A stretch of 64,000 nucleotides of DNA from JAHEJN01 sp963787285 (GCA_963787285.1 CAWBCM010000003.1:62001-126000), one strand, 5' to 3'; shown: positions 27,709 through 37,274, counted from the first letter of the stretch. A program made the numbers and translations. Notes: generated by a model not told the origin, from the sequence alone.

Positions 27709-29025
27709 ATGCCCCGTACAAACAAGCTTCGGTTGGGTGTACCTCTCGCCGTCGTCGTCGCTCTGGTCACGTCGATCCTCCTCGCCACGGCGGGCGGCTC
27801 GGCCGGATCCGCCGACGCTCAACCGCTGTTCCTCGCCCCGTGGGAGTGCGGCAAGACCATGTACCCGGCCAGTCGTGCCGGCCACGTGCCCGCCATCGAC
27901 TTCCACGGGTACGGTCCCGAGTGGCCGAACTACCCCAACGCCGTTGGACCCGGCGACGACGAGCTCGGCGCACCTGCGCTGGCGATCGCGGCCGGGACGG
28001 CCACGGTCAGCTACGGCCCCAGCGCCGGCTGGAGGGTGACCATCGATCACGGTTCGGGGTGGACGAGCACGTACCTCCACCTCGTCGAAGGCTCTGCGGT
28101 CAGCGGCCCGGTCAGCCAGGGCCAGGTGATCGGGCTCATCGGCGACACCGGCAACGCCGTGGGGGCCCACCTGCATCTCGGAATCAGCCATCTCGGCGTT
28201 CCGGCCGAGATCGTCTTCGAGGGCGCAGTGGTGCCCTACGAGTGGGGAATCTCCACCCGCAACGACGACCCGGCCATCTCACCGCGGGTCGTCTCGACGA
28301 ACTGCGGCGGGTCCACTCCCCCACCCCAGGCGGTCACCTCGGTCCATCTGACCAACTCGCACTCGGCGGAGCTCCAGACCAGCGTCTCGTTCTCGACGTT
28401 GGGCAGCGCGGTCGTCGCCGGCGATTTCGACGGCGACGGGTCGGCCGATCTCGGGAATCGCTCGGCGAACATCTTCGAGCTGCTGACATCGAACGGCACG
28501 CCGCTGGGATCGATCTCCTACGGCAAGGCCACCGACCAGCTGCTCGTCGGAGACTGGGACTGCGACGGCGACGACACCCTTGCGGTGCGACGGGGCAACG
28601 TCTTCTACCTGAAGAACACGGTCGCGTCGGGCAACGCCGACGTCGTCCTCGGCTACGGGAAGGCGGCCGACGAAGTCTTCGTGGGCGACTGGGACAACGA
28701 CGGCTGCGACACCTTCGCCGTGCGACGGGGCAACGAGTTCTTCGTGCGCAACTCGAACAGCACCGGGATCGCCGATGTGACCTTCGGCTACGGACGGGCC
28801 GCCGACCAGGTGTACGTGGGCGACTTCGACGGCGACGGCAGCGACTCCTTCGCCGTGCGCCGTGGCACCACCAACTTCGTCTCCAACACCCTCGTCGCCG
28901 GCCCCGCGGAGTTCGACTACGAGTTCGGCCTGCTCGACGACGGGATCGTCGTCGGCGACTGGGACGGGGACGGCGCCGCCACCTTCGGCGCCGTCCGGGT
29001 CACCCAGGTCGCCGGTCTCAGCTGA
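27709..29025 (+). CDS. secreted M23-family peptidase with FG-GAP-like repeats
   Basis: A 438-residue exported protein. ATG 27709 follows a GGAG site and opens a signal peptide (LGVPLAVVVALVTSILLATA). The LytM/M23 domain carries HVPAIDFHGYG and the second zinc-binding motif GAHLHLGI. The C-terminal half contains four to five repeats of the form VGDWDxDGxDTxAVRRGN, for example VVAGDFDGDGSADL, LLVGDWDCDGDDTLAVRRGN and VYVGDFDGDGSDSFAVRRGT, calcium-binding FG-GAP/VCBS-like beta-propeller units. It should bind or cleave cell-wall peptides outside the cell. The first zinc His is in a slightly unusual context, so activity is not certain. Confidence 0.86.
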   Translation: MPRTNKLRLGVPLAVVVALVTSILLATAGGSAGSADAQPLFLAPWECGKTMYPASRAGHVPAIDFHGYGPEWPNYPNAVGPGDDELGAPALAIAAGTATVSYGPSAGWRVTIDHGSGWTSTYLHLVEGSAVSGPVSQGQVIGLIGDTGNAVGAHLHLGISHLGVPAEIVFEGAVVPYEWGISTRNDDPAISPRVVSTNCGGSTPPPQAVTSVHLTNSHSAELQTSVSFSTLGSAVVAGDFDGDGSADLGNRSANIFELLTSNGTPLGSISYGKATDQLLVGDWDCDGDDTLAVRRGNVFYLKNTVASGNADVVLGYGKAADEVFVGDWDNDGCDTFAVRRGNEFFVRNSNSTGIADVTFGYGRAADQVYVGDFDGDGSDSFAVRRGTTNFVSNTLVAGPAEFDYEFGLLDDGIVVGDWDGDGAATFGAVRVTQVAGLS

Positions 29026-29518
29026 GCGCGCCCAGCGCCGCGTCGTAGTCGGGTTCGCTGGCGATCTCGGGAACGAGCTCGGTGTGGACGACAGTGCCGC
29101 CCTCGTCGATCACGACGACGGCACGAGCGGCGAGGCCGGCGAGCTTGCCGTCCTCGATGAGGACGCCGTAGTCGGTGAGCGTCTCGGGGTTCTTGAACGT
29201 CGAGCCGGTGGCGACGTTGTCGATTCCCTCGGCACCACAGAAACGACCGGCGGCAAAGGGCAGATCGGCCGACACACACAACACGACGGTGTTCTCCACC
29301 TCGGAGGCGCGCTGGTTGAACGTCCGGACGCTGGTGGCGCAGGTCGGCGTGTCGATGCTCGGGAAGATGTTCAAGACGACCCGCTGACCGGCGAGATCGG
29401 CGTTGGTGACCGAGTTGAGGTCGCTCTTGGTGACCGTGAATGCAGGGGCGGGGGATCCGATCGACGGGAGGTCGCCGTTCGTGTGAACCGGATCGCCACC
29501 GAGGGTGATTTGTGCCAT
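29018..29518 (-). CDS. tpx: atypical 2-Cys peroxiredoxin, thiol peroxidase
   Basis: A 166-residue Tpx that reduces hydrogen peroxide and organic peroxides with thioredoxin. It starts MAQITLGGDPVHTNGDLPSI. The peroxidatic cysteine lies in IDTPTCATS near residue 60, and the resolving cysteine in GRFCGAEG near 93, about 34 residues later, the Tpx spacing. Length is normal. It overlaps the M23 gene tail-to-tail by 8 nt and is divergent from the SelW-like gene, with 69 bp between starts, suggesting a shared redox-responsive promoter region. Confidence 0.95.
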   Translation of the reverse strand: MAQITLGGDPVHTNGDLPSIGSPAPAFTVTKSDLNSVTNADLAGQRVVLNIFPSIDTPTCATSVRTFNQRASEVENTVVLCVSADLPFAAGRFCGAEGIDNVATGSTFKNPETLTDYGVLIEDGKLAGLAARAVVVIDEGGTVVHTELVPEIASEPDYDAALGALS

Positions 29519-29587
29519 GGACAGGACTTTCTGTTCGGAGGGTTTCGGGAGTGCGCTCGCGCGCCCGACGCACGGTACCTTGACCCG

Positions 29588-29857
29588 ATGACCACCTATC
29601 GAATCGAGCTCACCTACTGCGTCCCGTGAGATTATTCGTCCCGCGCCGTGAGCGCGGTGAATGATCTGCTGTCGAACTACCAACACGTGATCGACGAGCT
29701 CACGCTGGTGACCGGCGACAAGGGCGTGTTCGACGTGAAGGTCGACGGCGACCTGCTCTACTCCAAGCACGAGACGGGCCGCCACGCCGAGCCGGGCGAG
29801 GTGCTCGCGCGGTTCTCCGATCTCGTCGGGCCCGACGTACCCCGGTACCGAACCTGA
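29588..29857 (+). CDS. SelW/Rdx-family protein, predicted selenoprotein (in-frame TGA)
   Basis: An 89-residue thioredoxin-like Rdx protein. ATG 29588 gives MTTYRIELTYCVP, then TGA at 29627-29629, then DYSSRAVSAVNDLL with the frame open to 29857. Family members have CxxC or CxxU at this place (YCVPC in cysteine forms), so the TGA sits exactly where selenocysteine occurs in SelW. The rest is family-like: IDELTLVTGDKGVFDVKVDG and HAEPGEVLARF. A GC hairpin 11 nt after the TGA fits a bacterial SECIS. Reading the TGA as a stop would leave a 13-residue peptide. A cysteine codon miscalled as TGA is the alternative. Confidence 0.82.
29641..29657 (+). promoter_or_regulatory. candidate bacterial SECIS hairpin
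   Basis: CCGCGC-CGTGA-GCGCGG folds into a perfect 6-bp stem with a 5-nt loop. It starts 11 nt after the in-frame TGA, and the loop begins 17 nt after it with G at loop position 2. The published bacterial SECIS pattern asks for a small apical loop with a G among its first two bases, about 16-37 nt from the UGA; both conditions hold. Confidence 0.65.
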
Positions 29858-29904
29858 GCACCGCCTCCCGCTTCGCCGCCGAGCTGTCGAGCGACGGTGG
29901 ACGC

Positions 29905-30621
29905 GTGTCGTCGCTGCGCCTCGACGGCATCGAGCTGTTGGTCACCGACGCAGCCTCGACGTTGAGCTGGGGTGCCTACCCGATGGTGCCGTGGGCCGGA
30001 CGCCTCGATGGAGGTGAGCTCCGCTTCGACGGGACGCTCCATCGCTTCCCGATCGACATGGAGACCCACGCCATTCACGGCACCGGCTACACGTCGACCT
30101 GGCACACCGTCGACGATCACACCGTCGAGCTCGCACTCCGCGACCCGTGGCCCTTCGGTGGCCGTGTGACTCACCGGTTCGAGCTGGGTGCCGAGCGGGT
30201 CCGCTTCGAGCTCTCGGTCGAGTCGGTGGTTCCCATGCCGGCCCAGCTCGGCTGGCACCCCTGGTTTCGCCGGATGCTCGACGCCGCCGGCACCGGGGAG
30301 CTCGAGCTGGCGGTGGCTCCCGGGAAGATGATCGAGCTCGACCGCCGGGCCATCCCCACCGGCCGCCTCGTGGCGCCGTCGGCACCGCCGTGGGACAACT
30401 GCTTCGTCGAGCTGGCCATGCCACCCCGGATCACCTGGCCCGGCCTCGCCACCGTCGAGTTGCGTTCGTCGTGTGACCACTGGGTGATCTATGACCACCC
30501 CGAGCACGCCGTGTGCGTGGAACCCCAGAGCGGCCCGCCCAACGGCCTCAACACCGGACCCTCGATCGTCGAGCCGGGAAAGCCGCTTCGCGCCTGGTTC
30601 GAGATCGTGGTCGCGGCGTGA
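29905..30621 (+). CDS. aldose 1-epimerase (galactose mutarotase-like)
   Basis: A protein of the galactose mutarotase fold, interconverting alpha and beta anomers of free or phosphorylated sugars. Landmarks are AYPMVPWAGRLDGGEL, the catalytic-histidine region METHAIHGTGY, QLGWHPWFRR and the catalytic-glutamate region CVEPQSGPPNGLN. GTG 29905 is the first standard start, but family-like sequence (ASRFAAELSSDGGR) extends upstream to a CTG at 29854 that overlaps the SelW-like stop, so translation may begin there or be coupled. With that extension the length is about 255 residues. Confidence 0.85.
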   Translation: MSSLRLDGIELLVTDAASTLSWGAYPMVPWAGRLDGGELRFDGTLHRFPIDMETHAIHGTGYTSTWHTVDDHTVELALRDPWPFGGRVTHRFELGAERVRFELSVESVVPMPAQLGWHPWFRRMLDAAGTGELELAVAPGKMIELDRRAIPTGRLVAPSAPPWDNCFVELAMPPRITWPGLATVELRSSCDHWVIYDHPEHAVCVEPQSGPPNGLNTGPSIVEPGKPLRAWFEIVVAA

Positions 30622-30630
30622 ACGCCGCGA

Positions 30631-31194
30631 TCAGGCCTCGGTGTTGATGAGGCCGAAGTCGCCGTCGCCGCGTCGGTAGAGCACGGCGGGACGACCCGTG
30701 TCGGCATTCACGAAGACGTAGAAGTCGTGGTCGACCAGGTCGAGGTCGAAGATCGCATCCTGCGCGGTCATGGCCCGGATCTCGAACTCCTTCACCTTCA
30801 CCACCGCCGGCTCACGCTCGGCCAGCGGTATCGCCCGAGCCTGCTCCGGCGTGAGGACCGGCACCGTTGGCGCATGCTTGGTGCCGCCGTGCTTGTGGTT
30901 GACGTTCTTGGTCTTCACCTTGCGAAGCTGCTTCTCGAGCTTGGCCACCGCACGATCGACCGCGACGAATCCGTCGCGCGCCCGCACCTTGCACCGAACG
31001 TGATGCCCCCGGCCCTCGAGGTTCACCTCGCACACCTCCTTGTCGGAGATCCGCGGATTCTTCTCCTCGCTGAAGTGCACGTTGGCCCGCTCGAGTCCTT
31101 CGAGCAGGCGGTCGAGGCGCCCGATCTTCTCGCGTGTCACGCTCTCTAGCTGCTCGCTCACCTGAGTGTTACGGCTGCTGATCGTGACGTCCAT
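30631..31194 (-). CDS. hpf: long-form ribosome hibernation promoting factor
   Basis: A 187-residue ribosome-associated factor. The N-terminal sigma-54-modulation/RaiA domain (MDVTISSRNTQVSEQLESVT; then LDRLLEGLERANVHFSEEKN) is followed by a linker and the C-terminal dimerisation domain (VVKVKEFEIRAMTAQDAIFD; VFVNADTGRPAVLYRRGDGD). The long form drives 100S ribosome dimers in stationary phase. ATG 31194 overlaps the upstream comF stop by 26 nt, so the two genes are translationally linked. Confidence 0.95.
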   Translation of the reverse strand: MDVTISSRNTQVSEQLESVTREKIGRLDRLLEGLERANVHFSEEKNPRISDKEVCEVNLEGRGHHVRCKVRARDGFVAVDRAVAKLEKQLRKVKTKNVNHKHGGTKHAPTVPVLTPEQARAIPLAEREPAVVKVKEFEIRAMTAQDAIFDLDLVDHDFYVFVNADTGRPAVLYRRGDGDFGLINTEA

Positions 31195-31870
31195 AGGGCG
31201 TGGCCTCCTGGTCTGCGTTTCGGCAGACCTTATCCGTCTTCACCAACAGTGAGTACTCCGGATCGTGGCAAATCCAGGACGGGTCACGACGCCCGGCGCG
31301 AGTGTGGGCCACCGCCAATCCGACGACCCGTGGCGCGCCGATCCGCCGCAACGCCTCGGCGCTCGCCGCGAGCGTGGCCCCGGTGGTGACCACATCGTCG
31401 ATCACGACGACGAGCCCGCCGACGTCGGTCGTGCGGGCGACGAAGCGGGGGCCGGCCAGACGCTCGCGTCGGCTGCGTCCGGTTTGTGACCGCCGGTCGA
31501 CGCGTTGGAGGAGGTTCTGGACCCGAACACCGCCGCGGCGCCCCGTGGCACGCGCCAGCACGGCTGCCTGATCGAAGCCACGGCGATGCCGGTGGACAGG
31601 GGTGGTGGGAGCCCAGGTGATCACGTGGACGTCGGGGGGTAGGAGGGCCCCGAGCGCGGCGGCCAACCAGGGCACCAGTCGACGCGCATTGCGGTACTTC
31701 AGAGCGGCGACCAGCTGCGACCCGGTCGCGTCGTAGTCGACGAGGCATCGGAGCTCGTCGAGTCCGGGCGGCGGAAGGGGCCGACCGGCGGGTCGAAGCC
31801 GCCGGATGCAGGCCGCACACGGCGCCGCCCCGGCGGTACCACACAGCGGGCAGGTGACCGGGAACAGCAT
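31169..31870 (-). CDS. ComF-family phosphoribosyltransferase-like protein
   Basis: A 233-residue protein with an N-terminal zinc finger (CPLCGTAG, PCAACIRRL) and a C-terminal phosphoribosyltransferase domain with the PRPP motif VVVIDDVVTTGATLAA. ComF proteins act in DNA uptake in competent bacteria; in actinobacteria the gene usually precedes hpf as here, and its role is unclear. ATG 31870 is the start. No other competence gene is in the window. Confidence 0.9.
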   Translation of the reverse strand: MLFPVTCPLCGTAGAAPCAACIRRLRPAGRPLPPPGLDELRCLVDYDATGSQLVAALKYRNARRLVPWLAAALGALLPPDVHVITWAPTTPVHRHRRGFDQAAVLARATGRRGGVRVQNLLQRVDRRSQTGRSRRERLAGPRFVARTTDVGGLVVVIDDVVTTGATLAASAEALRRIGAPRVVGLAVAHTRAGRRDPSWICHDPEYSLLVKTDKVCRNADQEATPYGRHDQQP

Positions 31871-31908
31871 CTCCCCGACACTAGGAAGTGGGCGTGACAG
31901 CCCTGTGC

Positions 31909-33345
<1,437 letters not shown>

Positions 33346-33373
33346 GGGTGGGAACCTCCGTGGTTCACATTCG

Positions 33374-33464
33374 GGGTCGGACGAGCGCGCCGAGAGTGGG
33401 CACGCCGATCGATCGAACACCGCAGCGCGGCTCGATCGAGACGAGGGCTGGGATCATCCGACCC
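33374..33464 (-). promoter_or_regulatory. structured leader of ahcY, possible riboswitch
   Basis: The 5' region of ahcY holds a closing stem GGGTCGGA (33457-33464 as transcribed)/TCCGACCC (33374-33381), an inner stem CGATCGA/TCGATCG and an apical CCGC-GCT-GCGG hairpin. Nested helices this close to ahcY suggest an RNA element. The segment GCGCTGCGG recalls part of the SAH riboswitch core, but the full consensus (a matching AGGCUCGG strand) was not found. Confidence 0.4.
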
Positions 33465-33519
33465 ATGTCCATCTGGTCAGCCCCGTTGGCGAGGTTACCC
33501 GCGTCGAACCGGTTTGTGG

Positions 33520-33599
33520 AGCGAAGTCGGGGAGCCGGTTCGGCGACCAGGTCGAGCCGAGCGAGGTCAGGGAGCCAGTTCGGCGACCAGGTCGAGTTG
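33520..33599. repeat. 40-bp imperfect tandem duplication
   Basis: Two copies, at 33520-33559 and 33560-33599, share the core GTTCGGCGACCAGGTCGAG and the flanking AGCGARGTC and GGGAGCC. They differ at only a few bases. The second copy encodes the C-terminus (LVAELAP) of the HTH-peptidase protein, and the first lies just past its stop, so the gene end was duplicated. Confidence 0.85.
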
Positions 33600-34931
33600 C
33601 TCGATCGTGAAGGGCCCGGCGACGGTCGAGTCGTTGGCCGACCCCGTGAGCCAGGCGGCCACGGCTTCCGCGAAGTCCCCGGCACCGACGTCGAAGTCGC
33701 CCGGGCCGCCGTCGGGCCACCAGTCGATTCCCGTTGCGCCGCGAGCCGCGAGCCAGCGGGCTCGATCGGCATCGCTGAGGTAGCTGACGTCGATGGCGTG
33801 CCCGATCTCGTGGGCGAGCACCTCGCTCACGTAGCCGGGCGCCGCGCCGGGCGGCACGGTGACCGTGATCGTCTGGGTGGGGATGTTGGTGTTCCCTGCG
33901 ACGACCTCGCCGTCGAGATAGGCAACGGTCCAGCCCGGCAGGTAGCTCCGCCAGGGGTAGGTGATGGACGACTCCGCCTGGTCGCCGATGATCTGGGCCG
34001 CCGGGCTGGAGACCACGTCGGTCGTCTCGGCGGTGGGCGTCGCCACCAGCGGCTCGGCCAGGATCGCATCGGTTCCGATTGCCGGCTGCCCCTCGAGCGT
34101 CAGCGGTTCGCCGATCTCGGCGACGATCGGCTCGTCGGCCACCGCGGCGGTCGGCTCGGAGGTCGGCGTTTCCGGTGCAGCCGGGACGGCGTCCCGGAGC
34201 GGGATCTCGGCCTGCGACGGAGCGAGCGCCCCCACAGAGGCGGGCGAGGTCGACGAGTCGTCGAGGGGTGCGGGCGCGCCCGGTGACGCAGTACGGGTGC
34301 TCTCGGCGCCGGGCTCGGACGAGCTGAGCCGTACCAACACGAGTGCACCGGCGACGGTGCCGCCCACCAGCAGACCCGCGGCGGGAATCACCAGCCGACG
34401 ACGGAGTCGGGCGAGTCCCTCGACCGAATGGCCCCGCTCGAGGAGGTCGAGGAGCTGGCGCTCGACGGTCGTCGAGGTCAGACCGAGGGAGTCACCCAGC
34501 ACCTCGAGATCGTCGGTGCGAAGCGGAAGCGGTTGGCCGGGGGTCCAGGCGCGGAGCAGTTGGACCAGTGCCAGGTAGCGACCGAGGACCAACTGCGGCG
34601 TGGCCTCGGCGGGCAGCTCGCGGGTCGTGTCGCCGACGTACAGGACCCCTTCGTCCACGTCGATCACGAGCCGCGACCGCTGAGGGGCGATGGTGCCGGC
34701 CTCGACGCGGTAGATGCGGGCAACGGCAAGGGCCATGTCGTCGTCGATGGGGCGAAGGCCCTGTTCGATGGAATCGAGATCGCTCACCAGGAAACGGCCG
34801 CCCGAACGGCGAGCCATGTCGTCGATGGTCAGATCGAACTCCCGTCGCCGCTGTTGGAGCAGGGCGCCGAGGCGGCGCGGGGGAATGAGCGTGAGCTCGT
34901 CGAGAACGGACTGCGGCATGGGTTCTTCCAT
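33567..34931 (-). CDS. XRE-type HTH protein with membrane segment and extracytoplasmic HExxH domain
   Basis: A 454-residue protein. The N-terminus (about 1-60) is an XRE-like helix-turn-helix (LGALLQQRRREFDLTIDDMA, RRSGGRFLVSDLDSIEQG). A single membrane helix (VIPAAGLLVGGTVAGALVLV) lies near residue 185. A long Ser/Pro/Ala/Thr-rich linker follows, then a compact domain with VLAHEIGHAIDVSYL, a zinc-metallopeptidase HExxH motif, and downstream GDFAEAVAAWL that could supply a third ligand. The topology suggests cytoplasmic DNA binding coupled to an outside sensing or protease domain. ATG 34931 gives MEEPMPQSVL. No characterised homologue is known to me. Confidence 0.8.
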   Translation of the reverse strand: MEEPMPQSVLDELTLIPPRRLGALLQQRRREFDLTIDDMARRSGGRFLVSDLDSIEQGLRPIDDDMALAVARIYRVEAGTIAPQRSRLVIDVDEGVLYVGDTTRELPAEATPQLVLGRYLALVQLLRAWTPGQPLPLRTDDLEVLGDSLGLTSTTVERQLLDLLERGHSVEGLARLRRRLVIPAAGLLVGGTVAGALVLVRLSSSEPGAESTRTASPGAPAPLDDSSTSPASVGALAPSQAEIPLRDAVPAAPETPTSEPTAAVADEPIVAEIGEPLTLEGQPAIGTDAILAEPLVATPTAETTDVVSSPAAQIIGDQAESSITYPWRSYLPGWTVAYLDGEVVAGNTNIPTQTITVTVPPGAAPGYVSEVLAHEIGHAIDVSYLSDADRARWLAARGATGIDWWPDGGPGDFDVGAGDFAEAVAAWLTGSANDSTVAGPFTIEQLDLVAELAP

Positions 34932-34980
34932 CGGCACACCCTCCGAAAGGTTGAGACCTGGCGGTCGTGACTGCGACGCC

Positions 34981-36015
34981 CTACTCGGCCAGTCGCCGTT
35001 CGAGCTCGTCGACGGCCGGAGCCGGCCCCGGATCGACCCCGTCGAGGGCAGCCAGTTCGAGCGAAACCGCGTCACCCAACATCATGAGATCGAACATCTG
35101 CGCCACCGGCCCCTCGCCCTCGGCGTGGACGGAGACGACGGTGGCGACGCGGTCCTCGACCATCTCGGTGACGACCTCGAAGGCCCGCTCGACCAGCGGA
35201 TGCTCGTGACCGTGTCGAAGCTGCACGATCGAGATCGCCTCGCGGGCTCGGCGGCTGTCACGCGCCCAACCTTCGATCTCGTAGTGGCCGGCGTCGGGCA
35301 ACGTCGAGGAGAAGGCGGGCATCTTGGCGTTGGCGTTCATCTGGGTCTTCCAGCGGTCGGCCGCCACCTTGCCGATTCCGCCGCCTCCTTGCACCAGCGG
35401 CGCTGTGTGGTCGATCTGCTCGGCGAGACGGCGGGCCACGCTGTCGGGTCCGGCGAGCTCGTTGCGGCGTCGTCGCAGCTGCTCGGTCGCGTAGATCACC
35501 CATTGCGTCGCTCCCCGGAACAGACCGACGTCTTCCAGGACGATGAGCGGTGCCACGGCCAGCGACGGGAATGCGGCCCTCGGTCCCGGGATGGTCGGGT
35601 CGATCGCCACCACCCCGGTGCCCCAGATCGCCGCTCGATCCGCCAGCTCTCCACCGGTGGTCACTGCGACGACGTTGCCACCGAGCTCGGCGGCCGAATT
35701 GGCGGCCTCGAGCGTCTCGGCGGTGTTCCCGGAGTACGAGATGGCGAACACGAGCGTGCGCTCGTTGACATACGACGGTGACACGTAGCTGCGCACGACA
35801 ACGACGGGCACCGGCATGAAGGGCCCGGCGGTGACCGTGAGCAGATCGCCGGCGGTCCCCGAGTCGCCGACGCCCAGCACCAACACGTTGTCGATGTCGG
35901 CCGCCGAGGGCAGACCCGGCAGATCCTGGGCCGCCTCGACCGCGGCAACCATCTGCTCGGGCGTCCGCAACATGGCGTCGAACATGCCGAGGGAGTCGAT
36001 TCGTTCGCCGCTCAC
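34981..36015 (-). CDS. bifunctional phosphoglucose/phosphomannose isomerase (SIS domains)
   Basis: A 344-residue enzyme of the archaeal/actinobacterial PGI/PMI family, interconverting fructose 6-phosphate with glucose 6- and mannose 6-phosphate. The sugar-isomerase region has LVLGVGDSGTAGDLL and LVFAISYSGNTAETLEAANS, and the C-terminal half has KMPAFSSTLPDAGHYEIEGW. GTG 36015 gives VSGERIDSLG. It is followed by the HTH-peptidase gene and preceded by manA on the same strand, in a run of mannose-metabolism genes. Confidence 0.9.
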   Translation of the reverse strand: MSGERIDSLGMFDAMLRTPEQMVAAVEAAQDLPGLPSAADIDNVLVLGVGDSGTAGDLLTVTAGPFMPVPVVVVRSYVSPSYVNERTLVFAISYSGNTAETLEAANSAAELGGNVVAVTTGGELADRAAIWGTGVVAIDPTIPGPRAAFPSLAVAPLIVLEDVGLFRGATQWVIYATEQLRRRRNELAGPDSVARRLAEQIDHTAPLVQGGGGIGKVAADRWKTQMNANAKMPAFSSTLPDAGHYEIEGWARDSRRAREAISIVQLRHGHEHPLVERAFEVVTEMVEDRVATVVSVHAEGEGPVAQMFDLMMLGDAVSLELAALDGVDPGPAPAVDELERRLAE

Positions 36016-36071
36016 AGACCCAAGTGTCCCAGAGTCACACCGCGAAATGACACATGCCTGCGACCGGGCCC

Positions 36072-37256
36072 TCAGTGGGCCCGTTTCCCCTCGGTGGCGA
36101 GGAAGAAGGTTCCCGTGCCCGAGAGCCGGCGCGACCCGTCGGAAGCGGGAATCCACACCGCCGCGCCCGAACCGACCGTCTGGGGCTCCCCGTCGATCTC
36201 GACCGAGAGGTGGCCGTCGACGGCGACGCCGGCCGCCATGCCCGAGGGCATCGTCACCGTCTCGCCGTGCAGGACATACCGGGTGAGCGCGAACTCGGGG
36301 ACCGGCGATCGGTACGTGAACACCGCTTCGTCGGCGGTCTGCACGGGAGCGGGCGAGGGTTCGGTGACGACGACCTCGGCCAAGGCGTCGACATCGACGT
36401 GTTTCGACGTGAGCCCGCCCCGGAGCACGTTGTCGGAGTTGGCCATCAGCTCCACGCCGACGCCGTCGAGATAGGAGTGGAGCGTGCCGGCGGTGAGGAA
36501 GATCGCCTGACCGGCCTGCAGCACCACCAGCTCGAGCATGGCCGCCACCAAGACCGCCGGGTCGTCGGGATGGCGGTCGGCCAGGGTGGCCAACCAACGA
36601 CACTCGTCATCGAATCCCGGCACGCCGCGGGCCGCATTGGCGCGCAACGCCTCGACGGCGCGTCGGGCCCGCCGGGGCGGGGCACCCAGCGCGGCGATCA
36701 TGGCGCGACGCGGTGCGTCCGAGCCTTGCTCAGCGGAGAGAATCGTGACCAGCTCGGCACCGAGGTCGGCGTCGGCCAGGGCCCGGAGGAGCTCGACGCT
36801 GAGGTCGACCCGGCGGAACCCGCACAGCGCGGTGAACGGGGTGAGGGCGCAGATCAGCTCAGGCTTGTGATTGACGTCGCGAAACAGCCGATTCGGTGCG
36901 TCGATGGGTACCCCGGCCGCTTCCTCCGCGGCAAAACCGGAAACGGCCTGGGCGATCGTGGGGTGGGTCTGGAGCGAGAGCGGGCGGTCCGCGGCCAGCA
37001 CCTTGAGCAGGAACGGCAGTCGACCCTGCCAGCGTTTCGCAGCGTCGGCGCCGAGCTCGGCCACCGCATCGGCTGCGATGACCTCGTCGAGACCCACCCG
37101 TCGACCGTCACGAAGGACCTGGGCGGGCCCGGAGGGGTGCGCACCGATCCAGAGCTCTGCTTCGGGGCGCCCGGTCGGACGCCGGCCCTGGATTTCGGCT
37201 ATGGCCGTGGGAGAACCCCAGTCGTAGGCCTTGATCGGGCAGTCGAGGAGATCCAC
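36072..37256 (-). CDS. manA: mannose-6-phosphate isomerase, class I
   Basis: A 394-residue cupin-fold zinc enzyme interconverting fructose 6-phosphate and mannose 6-phosphate. It contains KAYDWGSPTAIAEIQG, AELWIGAHPSGPAQV, LPFLLKVLAADRPLSLQTHP (zinc-site Gln and His) and FRDVNHKPELICALTPFTAL (Glu/His region), then AGTLHSYLDGVGVELMANSD. The length is normal. GTG 37256 begins VDLLDCP, 18 nt after the Trm112-like gene. With the SIS-type PGI/PMI next door there are two routes to mannose 6-phosphate. Confidence 0.95.
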   Translation of the reverse strand: MDLLDCPIKAYDWGSPTAIAEIQGRRPTGRPEAELWIGAHPSGPAQVLRDGRRVGLDEVIAADAVAELGADAAKRWQGRLPFLLKVLAADRPLSLQTHPTIAQAVSGFAAEEAAGVPIDAPNRLFRDVNHKPELICALTPFTALCGFRRVDLSVELLRALADADLGAELVTILSAEQGSDAPRRAMIAALGAPPRRARRAVEALRANAARGVPGFDDECRWLATLADRHPDDPAVLVAAMLELVVLQAGQAIFLTAGTLHSYLDGVGVELMANSDNVLRGGLTSKHVDVDALAEVVVTEPSPAPVQTADEAVFTYRSPVPEFALTRYVLHGETVTMPSGMAAGVAVDGHLSVEIDGEPQTVGSGAAVWIPASDGSRRLSGTGTFFLATEGKRAH

Positions 37257-37274
37257 GGTCGGGTCGGCGACGTC

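Noticed and set aside
29627..29629. TGA as a genuine stop followed by a separate gene starting at GTG 29648
   Set aside because: That would split one Rdx domain exactly at the redox motif and leave a 13-residue peptide; the CxxU position and hairpin favour selenocysteine.
33346..33520. Canonical SAH riboswitch upstream of ahcY
   Set aside because: Only fragments of the consensus are seen and the matching AGGCUCGG strand is missing, so only a structured leader is reported.
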